64,000 nucleotides of DNA from Actinomycetes bacterium (lineage in GTDB: Bacteria > Actinomycetota > Acidimicrobiia > Acidimicrobiales > RAAP-2). The notes beneath the pieces are model-generated. The model had not been told where the DNA came from and made no database searches. It saw only the letters and a list, made by a program, of their open reading frames with translations. The DNA is taken from contig JAJYBR010000001.1 in the NCBI GenBank assembly GCA_021778895.1, positions 1 through 64,000 of the forward strand. The letters are read 5' to 3'. Position numbers and translations under genes: made by a program. This document shows positions 52,132-60,485 of the stretch, piece by piece; the stretch's first letter is position 1; every line of letters starts with the position of its first letter.

Positions 52132-52880
52132 GCGACGAGATCTCCCTGCGGGCCTCGGGCCTTAGCACCGGGTACGGCTCCCTGCGCGTCCTGTGGGACG
52201 TCGACCTCGCCGTCGAGCAGGGCCGCACGACGGTGCTCCTGGGTGCGAACGGCGCGGGCAAGAGCACCCTGCTCAAGGCTCTGATCGGCTTGCGCCCCCT
52301 GTGGGCCGGGACCCTCACCTACGAGGACCAGTCCATCGCGGGCTGGAGCCCCGAGCGCCGCATCGCCGCGGGCATGTCCTACGTGAGCGAGACGGGGATC
52401 TTCGCCGGGCTGAGCGTCGAGGACAACCTGCGGGTCGTGGCCACGGGAATGAGCGGCGCGACCCTGCGCCAGCGCCTCGAGCGCACCTACGAGCAGTTCC
52501 CACTGCTGGCCTCGCGGCGGCGCGAGTCGGCCGGGGCGCTGTCGGGCGGTCAGCGCAAGCTGCTCAGCCTGGCCAAGGGCCTGGTGCGCGACCCGCGCCT
52601 GCTGCTGATGGATGAGCCGTCGGCCGGGCTGTCGCCGCTGGCGGTGGGCGAGATGGTCGACACGCTGGCCCAAGTGGTGGCCCAGGGTGGCGTCACCTTG
52701 CTGCTGGCCGAGCAGAACGCTCGCGTCCTCGAGCTCGCCGATGTCGTGACCATCATCGGCGGTGGGCGGGTGACCTTTGCCGGTCCGATCGAGGAGTTCC
52801 GCAGCACGGCCGACGTGGCCGAGCAGTTCTTCGGGCTGGCGCGACCCGAGCCGTCGGCGGGCGCGCCCGAGGAGACCTGA
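52128..52880 (+). CDS. livF: Branched-chain amino-acid ABC ATPase LivF
   Basis: The 250-residue product has Walker A GANGAGKSTLLKALIG, signature LSGGQRKLLSLAKGL, Walker B LLMDEPSAGLSPLAVGEM and LLLAEQNARVLELADVV. These are the usual LivF features. Its first codon is the overlap with livG. It is the last gene of the transporter; a stress protein follows after 15 bases. Confidence 0.92.
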   Translation: MSDEISLRASGLSTGYGSLRVLWDVDLAVEQGRTTVLLGANGAGKSTLLKALIGLRPLWAGTLTYEDQSIAGWSPERRIAAGMSYVSETGIFAGLSVEDNLRVVATGMSGATLRQRLERTYEQFPLLASRRRESAGALSGGQRKLLSLAKGLVRDPRLLLMDEPSAGLSPLAVGEMVDTLAQVVAQGGVTLLLAEQNARVLELADVVTIIGGGRVTFAGPIEEFRSTADVAEQFFGLARPEPSAGAPEET

Positions 52881-52895
52881 CCAAGGAGGCGACAG

Positions 52896-53306
52896 GTGAG
52901 CGTCATCGTGGGATTCATTCGGACCCCCGAGGGGGAGGCGGCCCTCGAGCGGGCTGTCGTCGAGGCGCACCTGCGCGGTGCCCCGCTCATCGTGGTGCAC
53001 GCCAGTGAGGGCGGAGGTGCCGAGGACGCCGCCGACGTGGCGGCCGACCGGGAGCGCCTGGACGAGATCTCCGAGCAGTTGGCGGCTGAGGGACTGGACT
53101 TCGAGGTGCGGGACGTCGCGCGCGGTCACACGCCGGCCGAAGAGCTCGTCGGTGCCGCCAGCGACGCCGCGAACGACCTGATCGTCATCGGGATCCGTCG
53201 GCGCTCGCCGGTGGGCAAGCTGCTTCTTGGCTCGCAGGCCCAGCGCACCTTGCTGCTCGCCGACTGCGCAGTTCTGGCCGTGCGCCCACTCGCCTCGACG
53301 AACTGA
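52896..53306 (+). CDS. Universal stress protein (UspA family)
   Basis: The 136-residue single Usp domain starts VIVGFIRTPEGEAALERAV and ends with DLIVIGIRRRSPVGKLLLGSQAQRTLLLADCAVLAVRP. That end contains the G-2x-G-9x-G(S/T)-type ATP-binding stretch. AAGGAGG precedes the GTG. It lies 15 bases after livF, so it is probably part of the same transcript. Confidence 0.88.
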   Translation: MSVIVGFIRTPEGEAALERAVVEAHLRGAPLIVVHASEGGGAEDAADVAADRERLDEISEQLAAEGLDFEVRDVARGHTPAEELVGAASDAANDLIVIGIRRRSPVGKLLLGSQAQRTLLLADCAVLAVRPLASTN

Positions 53307-53424
53307 GGTCCGGTTCTGGCGTTCACGAGGGACGCCGTCTCGCTGTGAAAGTTGTGTTCGCTGGCCCGCGGTGCGAGACTTGAGCAAACACGTGCAGCGC
53401 TGCACTCGGGGTGGGAGGACAGCT

Positions 53425-54765
53425 ATGAGGCGTCGTCGCTGGATTGTCGGGATGGTGGCTCTGGCCACACTGGCCCTGAGTGGAGGAATCGAGGCGAGTG
53501 CAGCCCCGGGTCCCGTCGCCGACACGGCCCGCGTGTGCCCTCCGGTGCCAGGACAGGCGAGTTGTAACGCGATCCAGCTGCTCAACCCCGGTCTCAACTG
53601 GGCAGGAACTCACGCTGCGCTTCCGGGCAAAAAGCCGGGTGGCGGAGGCGGAGGTAAAGGCGGAGGTGGAGGCACAAATTCGGGACCGCAAGGGGGCTAC
53701 TACCCGTCACAACTTCAGTCGGCGTACAACCTGCCTTCCACCTCGACCACTTTCAGCGGAAGTACCACACCGACTGTCGCAGTCGTTGATGCGTACAACG
53801 ACCCCAACGCTCAGAGTGACCTCGCCGCCTACCGCAATTACTTCAGTAGTCTTCCCAGCTCGCAAGGTGGCTCGGCAATGGCAACTTGCACCTCTGTAGG
53901 GAGTTCGGGTCCTGGATGCTTGACCGTGGTGAGTCAGACCGGGTCGACGTCCTCTCTGCCAAGGTCGAACGGGTCGTGGTCCGAGGAGATCTCCCTCGAC
54001 CTCGACATGGTCTCGGCCATCTGCCCCTACTGCCACATCCTCCTGGTCGAGGCCAGTTCGGCGACCATCACTGACCTCGGTACCGCAGTAAACGAGGCTT
54101 GGAGATTGGGTGCAGTCGCGATCTCCAACAGCTACGGGGCGTCGGAATTCTCGAGTGAGACGAGTTACGACCAGTCGTACTACAGCCATCCTGGCGTCGC
54201 CATCACGGCAAGCGCTGGGGATAGCGGCTACGGCGTGGAGTACCCAGCGGCCTCGCCCGGCGTGGTTGCCGTAGGGGGTACATCTCTGAAAGAGTCGGGG
54301 ACAACGTGGTCGAACACGGTGTGGTCAGGCACTGGCTCGGGCTGCTCCGCTTACGAGTCCAATCCCGGCTGGCAACCCCAGGTGACGGGGGTGTGTACGT
54401 CCCGCACGGTTGGGGACGTAGCGGCAGTCGCTGACCCCAACACCGGGGTCGCTGTCTACGACTCGTTCCACGAGCCCGGATGGATGGTCTTTGGCGGTAC
54501 CAGCGTCGCGTCGCCCATCATCGCTTCGATCTTCGCTTTGGCGGGCAACACCTCGTTCTCGCTCACTAGTAGCGGGGCGTCCATGGCCGCCGAGGCGTTC
54601 TACGCCAAGATTGGAACAACAAACGAGTACCCGTTGATACCGGTGACGAGTGGCTCAAACGGCACCTGCGGCGGCACGTACCTGTGCGATGCGAGTCACA
54701 GCCTGTCGAATGGCTACAACGGACCGACGGGGATGGGAACGCCGAACGGTACCAACGGCTTCTAG
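53425..54765 (+). CDS. Secreted sedolisin-family (S53) serine-carboxyl peptidase
   Basis: The 446-residue protein has a signal peptide (WIVGMVALATLALSGGIEAS) and a Gly/Lys-rich linker near residues 69-84. The S53 catalytic set is complete: Glu188 and Asp192 (SWSEEISLDLDMV), oxyanion Asp266 (SAGDSGYG) and Ser360 in FGGTSVASP. The usual long S53 prodomain is absent; only about 90 residues precede the core. Family members work at acid pH, so secretion into an acidic medium is likely (inference). GGGAGGAC precedes the ATG. No lipid or wall anchor. Confidence 0.85.
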   Translation: MRRRRWIVGMVALATLALSGGIEASAAPGPVADTARVCPPVPGQASCNAIQLLNPGLNWAGTHAALPGKKPGGGGGGKGGGGGTNSGPQGGYYPSQLQSAYNLPSTSTTFSGSTTPTVAVVDAYNDPNAQSDLAAYRNYFSSLPSSQGGSAMATCTSVGSSGPGCLTVVSQTGSTSSLPRSNGSWSEEISLDLDMVSAICPYCHILLVEASSATITDLGTAVNEAWRLGAVAISNSYGASEFSSETSYDQSYYSHPGVAITASAGDSGYGVEYPAASPGVVAVGGTSLKESGTTWSNTVWSGTGSGCSAYESNPGWQPQVTGVCTSRTVGDVAAVADPNTGVAVYDSFHEPGWMVFGGTSVASPIIASIFALAGNTSFSLTSSGASMAAEAFYAKIGTTNEYPLIPVTSGSNGTCGGTYLCDASHSLSNGYNGPTGMGTPNGTNGF

Positions 54766-55108
54766 TTCGCGGCGGCGCTGGCACCTGGCGATCGCTGATG
54801 CGGTCGCAGTCATGGCCTTCGTGCTGATCGGGCGCGCGCGCCACGGCCACGCGTTGAGTCTGGCTGGGACGTGGCGGACAGCCTGGCCGTTTCTCGCCGG
54901 ATGGGCACTCGGCTGGGCGGTGGCGACCCGATGGGCGCGTGGTGCGCTCGCGAGTGGCGTCGTGGTCTGGGTGGCGATCGTCGCCGGCGGACTGGTACTT
55001 CGTGGCGTCACGCACCAGGGGGTGGATCCGTTGTTCGCCCTCGTGGCGACGGGTTTCGTCGGGCTCTTCCTCGCTGTCGGGCGCGTGCTCGCTCTGTGGT
55101 GGAGCTGA
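54710..55108 (+). CDS. DUF3054 family membrane protein
   Basis: The product has about four helices. AIADAVAVMAFVLIGRARHGHAL and TWRTAWPFLAGWALGWAVATRW match the DUF3054 pattern (GRxxH and W-pairs). Function unknown. The start is uncertain: the ATG at 54710 overlaps the sedolisin end by 56 bases, and other in-frame starts are upstream only. 132 residues with this start. It is followed after three bases by the BsuPI-like gene. Confidence 0.7.
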   Translation: MATTDRRGWERRTVPTASSSRRRWHLAIADAVAVMAFVLIGRARHGHALSLAGTWRTAWPFLAGWALGWAVATRWARGALASGVVVWVAIVAGGLVLRGVTHQGVDPLFALVATGFVGLFLAVGRVLALWWS

Positions 55109-55111
55109 CCG

Positions 55112-55882
55112 GTGCGGGCTCATCGGCTCCCTGTGACGGCTGCCGTGGTGGCGATGGCCCTGCTCGTGGTCGTCCCGCTGCAGGCGCGAGCGGCGACGCC
55201 GACGTCGTGCAACACGGCGCCGGCGGTCACCTGGGCGGCGCGGGCCGATGTGCGCGTCGGCACCACGATGATCTTCCACCTGGCGATCGCCAACACCACC
55301 GCCGCGGCGTGTGCCCTGGACCTGGCGGCAGACTCTCCACTGTTTGAGGTCAGCAACGCCGCGGGGGCGACGGTGTGGAACTCGACCTACGTCGGGGGTC
55401 GTCCCGCCCCGATCCCGCTCTTCCTCTACCAGCGGATCCTCCAACCGGGCGCGATCTATCGCGCACAGGCTCGCTGGGACCAGCGCACCCCGAAGGGACC
55501 AGCGGCAGCGGGGTCCTATCACCTCGTGGTCGTGACCTCCGGGGCGCCGCGTGCGGTGACCGCGTTGCACCTCGGTGCATCGAACGGCCCACCGGCCGTG
55601 GTCCTCGGGGGCCAGGGGACGAGTGCCGCGACGGCGCGGTCAGGCGCCGCGGTCGTGATCCTGGCGACCGGTGGCATCTGGGTCTATGGCCCGCCCGCCG
55701 TCACCGGGTCGCTGGCCGCCTCGGTGAGGCGCGGGGGGCGGTCCCTGGTGGTCCTGGCGCGGGCGACCCGCCCGGGCGTCGGGATCGTCACGGCCACCGC
55801 CTCGCCGGTGTGCTACCCGCGGTGCCTGATGGCCAGCCGTCTGCTGCGCTGGCGCGTGCGCGTCCTGCCCGGGTCGCCCTAG
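55112..55882 (+). CDS. Secreted protein with BsuPI-like inhibitor domain
   Basis: The 256-residue product has a signal peptide (PVTAAVVAMALLVVVPLQARA). The domain at about 45-150 (TMIFHLAIANTTAAACALDLA; LQPGAIYRAQARWDQRTPKGPAAAGSYHLVV) has the W-D-Q...G-Y pattern of intracellular proteinase inhibitor BsuPI-type beta domains. The rest has no recognised domain. It may restrain the secreted sedolisin two genes upstream (inference from position only). GGAG lies before the GTG. Confidence 0.55.
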   Translation: MRAHRLPVTAAVVAMALLVVVPLQARAATPTSCNTAPAVTWAARADVRVGTTMIFHLAIANTTAAACALDLAADSPLFEVSNAAGATVWNSTYVGGRPAPIPLFLYQRILQPGAIYRAQARWDQRTPKGPAAAGSYHLVVVTSGAPRAVTALHLGASNGPPAVVLGGQGTSAATARSGAAVVILATGGIWVYGPPAVTGSLAASVRRGGRSLVVLARATRPGVGIVTATASPVCYPRCLMASRLLRWRVRVLPGSP

Positions 55883-55892
55883 ACGAGCCCGG

Positions 55893-55898
55893 TAGGGT
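55893..55898 (+). promoter_or_regulatory. -10 box TAGGGT of a leaderless promoter (S51-like gene)
   Basis: TAGGGT ends six bases before the GTG at 55905, with no ribosome site in the gap. Confidence 0.6.
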
Positions 55899-55904
55899 GG
55901 GCCC

Positions 55905-56621
55905 GTGAGTGCGGGGACCCCAGGACCCCTGGCCCTGGTGGGCTCGGGCGAGTACCTGCCCTCGATGGCGCCGCTCGAGGCCTCGCTGCTCGCCGGACGA
56001 CCACCGCGCTACGTGCAGCTGGCCACCGCCGCGGTCCCCGACGGCGAGGCCGTGGTGGCCAGGTGGCACGACCTCGGGCGCGTCCAAGCCGAGCGTCTCG
56101 GGGTCGAGCCCGTCATCCTGGAGGTCACCGACCGAGCCAGCGCCGACGATCCGGCGATCGCGGCCCAGGTCGCCGGGGCCGGGCTCATCTACCTCTCGGG
56201 GGGCCACCCCGAGTTTCTGGCCACGACCCTGGCGGGCACCCGCGTGTGGGATGCCATCGTCACCACCTGGGGAGGGGGGGCGGCGCTCGCCGGCTGCAGC
56301 GCCGGGGCGATGGCCTTGTGCGGCCGGGTGCCGTCCCTGCGCCATCCCCGCCGCGGCGCCTCCGACGGACTGGGCCTCCTCGCGCACTTGCGGGTGCTCC
56401 CGCACTTCGACGCGTTCTCCGCGCGCCTGCCGCACGCCGCGCTGCGCGCGGCCATCCCCGACGACCCCGGCGTGTGCGTCGTCGGCATCGACGAGGAGAC
56501 GGCCCTGGTGGGCGGTCCGGTCCACTGGCGCGTCGAGGGGCGGGCCAGCGCGTGGGTGCTCACGCGCGCGGGGCGCGAGGAGCATCCCGCGGGGACGACG
56601 CTCGACACCCGCGGCGACTGA
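55905..56621 (+). CDS. Peptidase S51-like / cyanophycinase-fold protein
   Basis: The 238-residue product of the class I glutamine amidotransferase-like fold starts LALVGSGEYLPSM. The nucleophile serine is in ALAGCSAGAMAL, and LIYLSGGHPEFL and LGLLAHLRVLPHFDAF carry the other conserved residues. It resembles the alpha-aspartyl dipeptidase/cyanophycinase group; the substrate is unknown. It converges with the MFS gene at 56625. Confidence 0.75.
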   Translation: MSAGTPGPLALVGSGEYLPSMAPLEASLLAGRPPRYVQLATAAVPDGEAVVARWHDLGRVQAERLGVEPVILEVTDRASADDPAIAAQVAGAGLIYLSGGHPEFLATTLAGTRVWDAIVTTWGGGAALAGCSAGAMALCGRVPSLRHPRRGASDGLGLLAHLRVLPHFDAFSARLPHAALRAAIPDDPGVCVVGIDEETALVGGPVHWRVEGRASAWVLTRAGREEHPAGTTLDTRGD

Positions 56622-56624
56622 GTG

Positions 56625-58049
56625 TCAGCGCGCTGCGCGCCGGGCCCGGGTGGCCGACAGGATCGCGGCCAGCACCATCAGCGAAGTCGACGCGTAGAAG
56701 GCGGCGTGCAGGCCCGAGAGGAAGGGCGACACCTCGTGGGCGGTGAGGGCGTGAGCGCCGACGAAGATCGCGAAGGCCTCGCGGCGCGGGATGGTCGTCG
56801 AGGCGACGACGATCGCCAGGGCGAACGAGAAGACCATCCCGACGTTGGAGAACGTGCGCAACAGACCCGACGTGATGCCGAAGGACGCCGTCGGGGCGGC
56901 CTTCATCACCGCGGCGTTGTTGGCCGGGAAGAAGAGTCCGGCACCGATCGCGCCTAAGACGTAGGTCGCGGCCACGACGACCAGCGAGGTGTGCGCCTGA
57001 AACTGGGCGTAGAGGACCAGGGTCACCACCTGGAGGGCCAGTCCCGCAGTCGCGGGACGGACGGCACCCAGGCGGTCGGTGAGGCGGCCCGAGATGGGGC
57101 CGACGACCCCGCCGATGACGTAGCCCGGCACCAGGAGGAGCGAGGCGTGGATCGGCGTGAGGCCGCGGATGCCCTGGAGGTACATGAGGATCAAGAAGAG
57201 GACCGAGAAGTTGGCCAGGCTCTGGAAGAGCGCCGCGAGCAGCGAGGGCGTGAGCGTGGGCACGCGGAACAAGGAGAGCTCCAGCAGGGGGTCGCGGGCG
57301 CGCCGCTCCACTACGCCGGCGATGGCCAGGAAGACGAGTCCCGCGACGAGCGTCGCTGCCACACGGACGGTGAACGTCTCGGTCACCAAGTCGACCATGG
57401 CCCACAGGACCCCGAACAGGCCGAGGCCGATCGTGGTCACGCCCCACCAGTCCAGGTGCCGGCTGGTGGGCTCGGCGCGATTGACCAGGACGCGGCGCGC
57501 GGTCACCAGCGCACCGATCCCGATGGGCACGTTGATCCAGAAGATCCAGCGCCACGACACGTAGCTGACGATGAGGCCGCCCACCACCACGCCGAGGACC
57601 GCCCCCGTGTTGAAGCCGGCCGCGTTGAACCCGTAGGCGCGGCCGCGCTGGTGGGGCGGGAAGGTGTCGGCGATGACCGCGCCCGAGTTGGCGGCGATCA
57701 GTGCGCCGCCGATGCCTTGGAGGAGGCGGAACCCGATCAGGGCCCGCTCGTCCCAGGCCAGCGCGCACAGGATCGAGCCGACGACGAACACGATGAAGCC
57801 CAGCTCGTACATCGTGGCGCGGCCGTAGAGGTCGCCGAGGCGGCCGACCTGGGTCGAGACCAGGGTGATCACGAACAGGTAGCCGATGATGACCCAGATC
57901 ACCGAGGACAGGCCGATGCGGAAGGTGTGCTGGATCTCGGGCAGGGCCAGGACCACGATCGTGGCGTCGACGGCGGTGATGAGCACCCCGACGACGACCA
58001 CGGCCAGCGCGAGGTTTTGGTGGCGGGCGGGCGGCGCGTCAATCGTCAT
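56625..58049 (-). CDS. DHA2-family MFS drug exporter (EmrB/QacA-like)
   Basis: The 474-residue product has 14 predicted helices. VVGVLITAVDATIVVLALPEIQ and VIIGYLFVITLVSTQVGRLGDLYGRATMYELG are the D1/motif A signatures of the QacA class. LLQGIGGALIAANSGAVIAD is the helix 4 motif. It probably exports drugs or toxic metabolites. Its start overlaps the end of the next MFS gene (ATGA), so the two are co-transcribed. Confidence 0.88.
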   Translation of the reverse strand: MTIDAPPARHQNLALAVVVVGVLITAVDATIVVLALPEIQHTFRIGLSSVIWVIIGYLFVITLVSTQVGRLGDLYGRATMYELGFIVFVVGSILCALAWDERALIGFRLLQGIGGALIAANSGAVIADTFPPHQRGRAYGFNAAGFNTGAVLGVVVGGLIVSYVSWRWIFWINVPIGIGALVTARRVLVNRAEPTSRHLDWWGVTTIGLGLFGVLWAMVDLVTETFTVRVAATLVAGLVFLAIAGVVERRARDPLLELSLFRVPTLTPSLLAALFQSLANFSVLFLILMYLQGIRGLTPIHASLLLVPGYVIGGVVGPISGRLTDRLGAVRPATAGLALQVVTLVLYAQFQAHTSLVVVAATYVLGAIGAGLFFPANNAAVMKAAPTASFGITSGLLRTFSNVGMVFSFALAIVVASTTIPRREAFAIFVGAHALTAHEVSPFLSGLHAAFYASTSLMVLAAILSATRARRAAR

Positions 58050-59413
58050 GGGTCCTCCACGGGCGCCGGTGGCGGCTCAATCACGTCGTCGCGCTCCTCG
58101 GCGGGCGGGTGGTGCCGGAACAGGAACCAGAACGAGCTGGCGTTGGCCAGCTGCAGGCCGGCCGCGATCTCGAAGGGGAGCGAGAGCGACACCTCGTCGA
58201 ACAGGTAGCCCGTGAGCAACGGGCTGACCGCCATGGTGACCTGGCTCGGCAGGTTGGACAGCGCGGCGACCGAGGCGCGCTCGGACGGGTCGGCCAGGGC
58301 CAGGCCGTAGGACTGGCGCAGGGGCATGCCGATGCGCTGGACCACCATGCGCACCAGGTACACGGCGCCGGCCCACAGGAACGTCGGGGCCAGCACCATG
58401 GGCACCAGCAGCACGGCCTGGGCCATCCGCACGACCGTCACCGTGCGCACCAGGCCCCAGCGCTTGGCCAGGCCGGCCGCCGAGAGGGACGAGGCGATCG
58501 TGGCCACGTTGATGACCGCGTACAGCACGCCGACGGTGGCCGGGCCGACGTCGTAGCGGCGGTAGAGCCAGTAGGTGAGGAAGGGGCCGAACATGCCGAC
58601 GGCCGCCCCGTTGAGCGTGTTGGTGACCCAGAGGCGGTAGAGCAGCCAGCGCGAGCGGACCGGCCAGTGGGGGCGCACCCGGCTTCGGTTCCCGTCGAGC
58701 GGCCGCGGTGCCTCCTCCAGCCACAGGGCGAGCAGTCCCGCGATCGCCGAGGCCGCGGCGATCAGCACGAAGGCGACCCGGAAGTCGGCCAGTGCGGCGC
58801 CGTGGGCGTGTCGCGGCGCGCTGAGGGCGAGCAGGCTGCCGACCGTCGCGCCCAGGGACGAGGCCGAGGCCAGGCGCCCGAAGGCCCGGTTGCGCGCGGC
58901 GGGCGGGACCTCGTCGGTGACGTAGGCGGACTCGGCGGGTTGGTAGGGGCCGATGGCTCCGGCCCCGGCTCCCGATCCGCGCCCGAAGCTCCCGAGCGCT
59001 CCGGCGACGACCAGAGCCGCCGGGTTGCGCGCGACCGCGAAGACGACGGCGGCCGCCGCGGTGATGAGGGGCAGCACGACGAGGAAGATCCGCCGCCCGA
59101 CGGCGTCGGCCGTGGTGCCGATGGCGGTCGACAGCACCGCCGACACCAGGGCCACCGCCAGCACGTAGGCCGCGAGGGCCACGGCGCTGAATCCGCGCTC
59201 GGCCAGGTAGATGGGCACGACGACGCCGGCCAGGGCCCGTCCCGCGCTCATCGCGATGCGCGCCGCCACGATGACGGACAGGTTCGTCGACCAGTGGGGG
59301 TCGGGCTCGGGGTGCTCGATCAGGGTCGGCGCATCGGGTCCGGCGCGCTCCGGCTCCCCGTCTGTCGGCCCCGATCGGCCACCCCGGCCCCGCGGGTTCG
59401 GGGGCGAGGGCAC
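58046..59413 (-). CDS. MFS transporter, second gene of the exporter pair
   Basis: The 455-residue product has about 12 helices preceded by a long polar N-terminus (PSPPNPRGRGGRSGPTDGEP). Signature loop GTTADAVGRRIFLVVL and TNTLNGAAVGMFGPFLTYWLY are visible. The substrate is unknown. The GTG at 59413 is eight bases after a TACGAT box, suggesting a leaderless start. It is first in the two-gene leftward unit. Confidence 0.78.
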   Translation of the reverse strand: MPSPPNPRGRGGRSGPTDGEPERAGPDAPTLIEHPEPDPHWSTNLSVIVAARIAMSAGRALAGVVVPIYLAERGFSAVALAAYVLAVALVSAVLSTAIGTTADAVGRRIFLVVLPLITAAAAVVFAVARNPAALVVAGALGSFGRGSGAGAGAIGPYQPAESAYVTDEVPPAARNRAFGRLASASSLGATVGSLLALSAPRHAHGAALADFRVAFVLIAAASAIAGLLALWLEEAPRPLDGNRSRVRPHWPVRSRWLLYRLWVTNTLNGAAVGMFGPFLTYWLYRRYDVGPATVGVLYAVINVATIASSLSAAGLAKRWGLVRTVTVVRMAQAVLLVPMVLAPTFLWAGAVYLVRMVVQRIGMPLRQSYGLALADPSERASVAALSNLPSQVTMAVSPLLTGYLFDEVSLSLPFEIAAGLQLANASSFWFLFRHHPPAEERDDVIEPPPAPVEDP

Positions 59414-59451
59414 TCCGGGTCATCGTATCGGGACGCTGCGCGCGGCCTCGC

Positions 59452-60036
59452 TCACCAGATGCCGGGCACCAGGCGGGCGCGGCCCCGCGCGTAGCGCGTG
59501 TAGCGCGCGCCGAGGACGCGCAGCAGCATGCGCTCCTCGACGCGGATGCGCAGCACCGCTCCCGCGACCGCGACGACGGCGGCACCTGCGACGCCGGCCG
59601 CGTTGGCGCGCGCCAGCGCCAGCCCGACGACGACGGCGATGACGCCCAGGTAGCTCGGATGGCGCACCAGGCGGTAGGGACCGCGGGTGATCACCGGCTG
59701 GTCGGGGGTGGCCGCCAGGTCGAAGGTGAAGTAGTCGCCGAGGGTGGCGAAGGACCACCAGCGCAGGGCCAGACCGGCCCACGCCAGTACCAGGCCCAGC
59801 CAGGCCACGATGGGGCCCGCGGGGAGGTCGGCGCTCGGGACCACGGCGCGCGCGCGCAGGGCGATGAGCGTGGCCAGGGCCACCGGCCCGCCGAGCAGCC
59901 CCCGCCAGCCCCCGGGGACGCGGGGCACGTCGGGTCGCCGGTGGCGCGAGCGACGCCACTCGGCGACCAGCCACACGACCAGGGTCGCGCCCACCAGGAT
60001 GTCGGTGACCGTTGGGAGAGCGGGCCCCGGCTGCAC
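59452..60036 (-). CDS. Isoprenylcysteine carboxyl methyltransferase-like membrane protein
   Basis: The 194-residue product has about four helices. RGPYRLVRHPSYLG and RIRVEERMLLRVLGARYTRYARGRARLVPGIW are the ICMT/PEMT signature (RxxxPxYxG and EExxLxxxxGxxYxxY). Prokaryotic members methylate small isoprenoid or lipid substrates; target unknown. The GTG at 60036 lies six bases after TAGGGT. Confidence 0.8.
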   Translation of the reverse strand: MQPGPALPTVTDILVGATLVVWLVAEWRRSRHRRPDVPRVPGGWRGLLGGPVALATLIALRARAVVPSADLPAGPIVAWLGLVLAWAGLALRWWSFATLGDYFTFDLAATPDQPVITRGPYRLVRHPSYLGVIAVVVGLALARANAAGVAGAAVVAVAGAVLRIRVEERMLLRVLGARYTRYARGRARLVPGIW

Positions 60037-60042
60037 GACCTC

Positions 60043-60048
60043 ACCCTA
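60043..60048 (-). promoter_or_regulatory. -10 box TAGGGT of a leaderless promoter (ICMT-like gene)
   Basis: On the minus strand the box ends six bases before the GTG at 60036. Confidence 0.6.
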
Positions 60049-60116
60049 CGAGGCCGGGCCCGGCGCACCGGGATGTCACACCCCCTCGGTACTTTCTTCT
60101 GGTCGAAAGGAGTCCC

Positions 60117-60485
60117 ATGCGCGCTACCTCGCCCCCGGACCCCTGGTCCGGAGCCCGTGACGCCCTCTTCGCCCTCTTCGGGCGGGCCCGAGGTCGTCAC
60201 GTGTGGGTGCGGCTGATCGATCTCGAGGAGCGCGACCGCCTGCTCGCCCACCTGGAGACCGGTCCGCGGCGCCTGCGGGTCCGAGCGTCTCTCGTCGGGC
60301 CGACTGGCGAGGTGTCCCAGGTGCGCCGGGCGTCGGGGAGGGGGACCACGATCCTGATCGACCACTACCGCCCCGACGGGGTGGCCGTGGCCATCCGCAG
60401 CCGCTCGGCGCGCTCCCTGGCCCGGTGCCTCTTCGAGCTGGACCTCGGGATCGCCGACGTGGCCGCGTCCTCGCAGGGTCGCTGA
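60117..60485 (+). CDS. Hypothetical soluble protein, 122 residues
   Basis: A single compact domain is suggested by HVWVRLIDLEERDRLLAHLETGPRRLRVRASLVG and TTILIDHYRPDGVAVAIRSRSARSLARCLFELDLGIAD. No family recognised. GAAAGGAG precedes the ATG at 60117, and a TACTTT box at 60090-60095 gives a short leader. It ends on the stop of the sulfatase gene. Confidence 0.55.
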   Translation: MRATSPPDPWSGARDALFALFGRARGRHVWVRLIDLEERDRLLAHLETGPRRLRVRASLVGPTGEVSQVRRASGRGTTILIDHYRPDGVAVAIRSRSARSLARCLFELDLGIADVAASSQGR

